Assembly: GCF_000233455.1 (NCBI RefSeq) | Contig: NZ_JH376433.1 | Location: forward strand, 1-64,000 | Source of the DNA: [Clostridium] citroniae WAL-17108 | GTDB taxonomy: Bacteria; Bacillota; Clostridia; Lachnospirales; Lachnospiraceae | Direction: 5' to 3' | Length of the DNA stretch: 64,000 nt | Shown here: positions 61,248 to 64,000 of the stretch, in pieces | Position numbering within the stretch: position 1 is the first letter of the stretch | How the letters are laid out: every line of letters begins with the position of its first letter | Position numbers and translations under genes: made by a program | The notes under the pieces: generated by a model | The model's input: only the letters and a program-made list of their open reading frames with translations | What the model was told of the DNA's origin: nothing | The model's database searches: none

Positions 61248-64000
61248 ATGATACAGATGATCCGGTACTTAGTAAAAAAAAGAATCTGTCTGTTCTGCAT
61301 CGTTCTGTTAGCCATGTTTTTGATCCTTCTCAGACGTTTCTTCAGCCTGCAGATCTTAAACGGAGCATATTACCGGCAGGCGTTCCAATCCCAGGTGGAG
61401 CGTGAGGAAATTTATCACGGCAGCAGAGGGAATATTTATGACAGGAACGGCAACCAGCTGGCATATAACGACCTGGCCTATTCTGTAACCATAGAGGACA
61501 GCGGGGCATATGAAAATCGCCGCACCAGGAACGAGACATTGAACAGGACCATCCGGCAGTCGATCCTGCTGATTGAGGGAAACGGAGATTCCGTTCTGCA
61601 GAGGCTTCCCATTGCTGTTTCCGGATCACAGGAATATGAGTTTACCGTTGAAGGGAACCGGCTTTTGCGTTTCCTGGCGGACGTGTATGGCCATGCCCGT
61701 GTTGAGGACCTGGCTTACAACGGGCGTCTGGGCTATGAAGAAGGTGAAGCCACAGCAGAGCAGGTCATTGCATATCTGTGTTCTGATCCCATGTATGGGA
61801 TTTCAGATGAGCTGTCCGGGGAGGATCTGCTTAAACTTGTTTCCATCCGGTACGACATGGCGGACAACCAGTATCAGAGATACAGGAAAACAAACCTGGC
61901 AGAGAATGTAAGTCTAAAGACCATGACGGCTGTCCTGGAAAACCAGGCGGAGCTTCCAGGCGTGGACATTTCCGAACAGACCATAAGGCGCTATACCGAC
62001 AGCCTGTACTTTGCCCATATCCTGGGATACACAGGCCCTGTTTCCGAGGAAGAGCTGGCCTCATTCCAGAGCCGGGGGATTCTGTATGACAGGAACGACA
62101 TAGTGGGAAAGGCGGGAATGGAGCAGGCAATGGAAGAGGAACTGCATGGTAGAAACGGCGGCCAGCGCTTCTATGTGGACAATGTTGGAAGGGTAACGGA
62201 GGTTTTAGAGACAGAAGCCGCTTCTACGGGCCGCAATGTCTACCTGACCATTGACAGGGATCTGCAGAAGGCCGTGTACTGTCTGCTGGAGCAGAAACTG
62301 GCCGGCATCCTTCTGGCCAACATTGTGCCCTCACAGGAGGACAGCAGTAATTTAAACATACCGGTACAGGATGTATATTATGCACTGATCAGCAACCATG
62401 TGATAGATATAGAGCGGTTGGGAAGAGATGACGCCGGTATGGAGGAAAGGAACCTGTTCCGGATGTTTGAGGAGCACAAGTCGGAATATCTGGACCGTCT
62501 GGGAGGGGGAATGGAACTTCCATACGGGTCACTGGAGGAAGATATGCAGGAGGGCATGGATTATATCCTGGAACTGCTTGCACGCATGGAAATCTACAAA
62601 CGGGACGAGGCGGACCGTGCCGGTGAGACCTACAGACAATGGCAGGAACAGGAGATCAGCCTGAAAGAATTTTTGCAAAACGGGATTGCTCAGGGTTTTA
62701 TCAATGCGCACGGTTTTCCGGAAGAGGGTTCCTACTCCATGCTTGAGGAAAACCTGAGACAGCTGGAGGCCATGATCCTGACCGGACTGCAGGAGGATGA
62801 GGATTTTGACCGGCTGTTGTACCGGCTGCTTATCCACAGGGGAGTGATCACCGGAGAACAGATCTGCCGCATACTGCTGGAACAGGGGGCGGTAGCTGAT
62901 ACGGGAAATGATCATGAAAATTTAGGAAATGGGACAGACAATGCATACCGCTTCATTCGTGAGAAGATACAAAACCTGGAGATCACCCCGGCCCAGCTGG
63001 CCCTGGATCCCTCTACGGCATCCAGTGTTGTGGTTGATCCCAATACAGGGGAGGTTCTGGCCAGCGTCACCTATCCGGGCTATGATAACAACCGGCTGGC
63101 AAATACCATGGACGGTGACTATTATAACCAGCTGTTAAATGACGCATCCCTGCCCCTTTATAACAACGCGACCCAGCAGCGGACAGCGCCGGGATCCACT
63201 TTTAAGCCCATAACCGTGGCTGCGGGACTGACTGAGCAGATCATAACCCCAGACAGGCTGATCGAGGACCAGGGTATCTTTGAACTGGTCACCCCAAGCC
63301 CCAGGTGTTGGATCTATCCTTCCGGTGCAACCCATGGAGCCATCAATGTGGTGGAGGCGATCCGCGATTCCTGTAATTATTTCTTCTATACCCTGGGATA
63401 TGAATTAAGTCTGGACAACGGCATTTATCAGGAAAGCAAGGGAACAGAAGTCATTGCCCGCTATGGGGAAATGTTTGGTCTCAATGAAAATTCGGGGATT
63501 GAAATTTCCGAAAGCGCTCCACAGATTGCTGATGAATTTCCTGTCACAGCATCCATTGGACAGAGCAACCATAACTATACCACAACACAGCTGGCCCGGT
63601 ATGCGGCTGCGCTGGCCAATAAAGGGACTCTGTACCAACTCACCCTGATCCAGAGGATACAGGAAGGCGCTGAGGGAGCAATACGCCCAGCCGCTCCAAA
63701 GGAAAACCGGACACTGGATGAGATCGTCCCCTCTGCTTGGGATACCATTGCAGAGGGAATGGAGCTGGTGGCCGGGAACAACCGGATCCTAAGAGAATTG
63801 CCCATGGCGGTTGCGGGAAAAACAGGAACCGCACAGCAGAACCGTACAAGACCCAACCATGCCCTTTTTATCGGCTATGCCCCCTATGAACAGCCGGAGA
63901 TCGCAGTGGCCACCAGGATCGCCTACGGCTATTCCTCCTCCAATGCAGTGGAAGTGACCTCGGACATTTTTAAATATTATTTTGGGCTGGAGGACGAGGA
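61248..64000 (+). CDS. Class B penicillin-binding protein (PBP2-like), 3' end outside window
   Basis: The frame is open from ATG 61248 (GTGGGAGG upstream) to the window end, at least 917 residues. One N-terminal membrane segment (about 10-30) is followed by a PBP dimerisation domain (GSRGNIYDRNGNQLAYN) and a long insert, then the transpeptidase: S650-T-F-K (active-site serine), S708-C-N, K858-T-G. It cross-links peptidoglycan and would be a beta-lactam target. The long insert (about residues 360-560) makes it larger than E. coli PBP2 (633 residues), as is usual in this family of clostridia. Confidence 0.93.
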   Translation, partial: MIQMIRYLVKKRICLFCIVLLAMFLILLRRFFSLQILNGAYYRQAFQSQVEREEIYHGSRGNIYDRNGNQLAYNDLAYSVTIEDSGAYENRRTRNETLNRTIRQSILLIEGNGDSVLQRLPIAVSGSQEYEFTVEGNRLLRFLADVYGHARVEDLAYNGRLGYEEGEATAEQVIAYLCSDPMYGISDELSGEDLLKLVSIRYDMADNQYQRYRKTNLAENVSLKTMTAVLENQAELPGVDISEQTIRRYTDSLYFAHILGYTGPVSEEELASFQSRGILYDRNDIVGKAGMEQAMEEELHGRNGGQRFYVDNVGRVTEVLETEAASTGRNVYLTIDRDLQKAVYCLLEQKLAGILLANIVPSQEDSSNLNIPVQDVYYALISNHVIDIERLGRDDAGMEERNLFRMFEEHKSEYLDRLGGGMELPYGSLEEDMQEGMDYILELLARMEIYKRDEADRAGETYRQWQEQEISLKEFLQNGIAQGFINAHGFPEEGSYSMLEENLRQLEAMILTGLQEDEDFDRLLYRLLIHRGVITGEQICRILLEQGAVADTGNDHENLGNGTDNAYRFIREKIQNLEITPAQLALDPSTASSVVVDPNTGEVLASVTYPGYDNNRLANTMDGDYYNQLLNDASLPLYNNATQQRTAPGSTFKPITVAAGLTEQIITPDRLIEDQGIFELVTPSPRCWIYPSGATHGAINVVEAIRDSCNYFFYTLGYELSLDNGIYQESKGTEVIARYGEMFGLNENSGIEISESAPQIADEFPVTASIGQSNHNYTTTQLARYAAALANKGTLYQLTLIQRIQEGAEGAIRPAAPKENRTLDEIVPSAWDTIAEGMELVAGNNRILRELPMAVAGKTGTAQQNRTRPNHALFIGYAPYEQPEIAVATRIAYGYSSSNAVEVTSDIFKYYFGLEDE

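Noticed and set aside
1..64000. CRISPR array
   Set aside because: No series of spaced direct repeats of 25-40 bp was seen; the repeats present (3340, 49481, 60461) are contiguous tandem repeats.

Overview
The window reads as about 64 kb of chromosome from a gut Lachnospiraceae (Clostridium cluster XIVa; Enterocloster, Hungatella or Lachnoclostridium type). The basis is the gene content and order (polA-coaE-MBL hydrolase; ACT protein plus UPF0210; tmcAL opposite a membrane HtrA protease; darA; pta-ackA; yceD-rpmF), the strong AGGAGG ribosome sites, and the GC-rich codon use. The genus is inference; no rRNA gene is present.

Layout. 1-2640: an IS1182-type transposase remnant split by a group II intron whose boundaries can be read to the base. 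2779-19065: ordinary core genome (tRNA-Leu, an anti-sigma-like protein, polA, coaE, hydrolases, tmcAL, HtrA-like protease, c-di-AMP receptor, acetate pathway, L32). 19073-30060: accessory region with an AraC/MATE pair, a string of decayed and chimeric genes (aldehyde dehydrogenase/MFS, SDR, MATE/DUF1016 nuclease), a two-component system flanked by related membrane proteins, an AT-rich TetR/methyltransferase insert and a serine recombinase scar. 30300-41800: a hybrid histidine kinase, a regulator with two GntR domains, a broken second hybrid kinase, a TetR/old-yellow-enzyme pair that lost both 5' ends, a bicupin and a GNAT. 41942-46560: a PchR-like AraC regulator with a two-gene ABC exporter system. 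46585-60460: cyclic-di-GMP signalling, including a five-gene operon with two diguanylate cyclases, a cobalamin-binding sensor carrying the CarH-type W-H...E-H signature, an EAL protein and a 1512-residue REC-GGDEF*-EAL-PAS-kinase-REC protein. 60756-end: a structured leader, a receiver-only regulator and a partial class B penicillin-binding protein.

The observations I rate highest are: (1) the probable adenosylcobalamin sensor inside the c-di-GMP operon; (2) two copies 30 kb apart of an unexplained hairpin leader element; (3) two hybrid kinases with the same promoter and palindromic operator, one broken by an exact 11-bp duplication and lacking its phospho-acceptor histidine; (4) TTAG/CTAA palindromes before three transport or regulator genes, suggesting a metal-responsive regulon; (5) 17-bp direct repeats at 21-bp spacing between an AraC gene and its MATE neighbour. 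All functional statements rest on reading motifs by eye; no searches were run.
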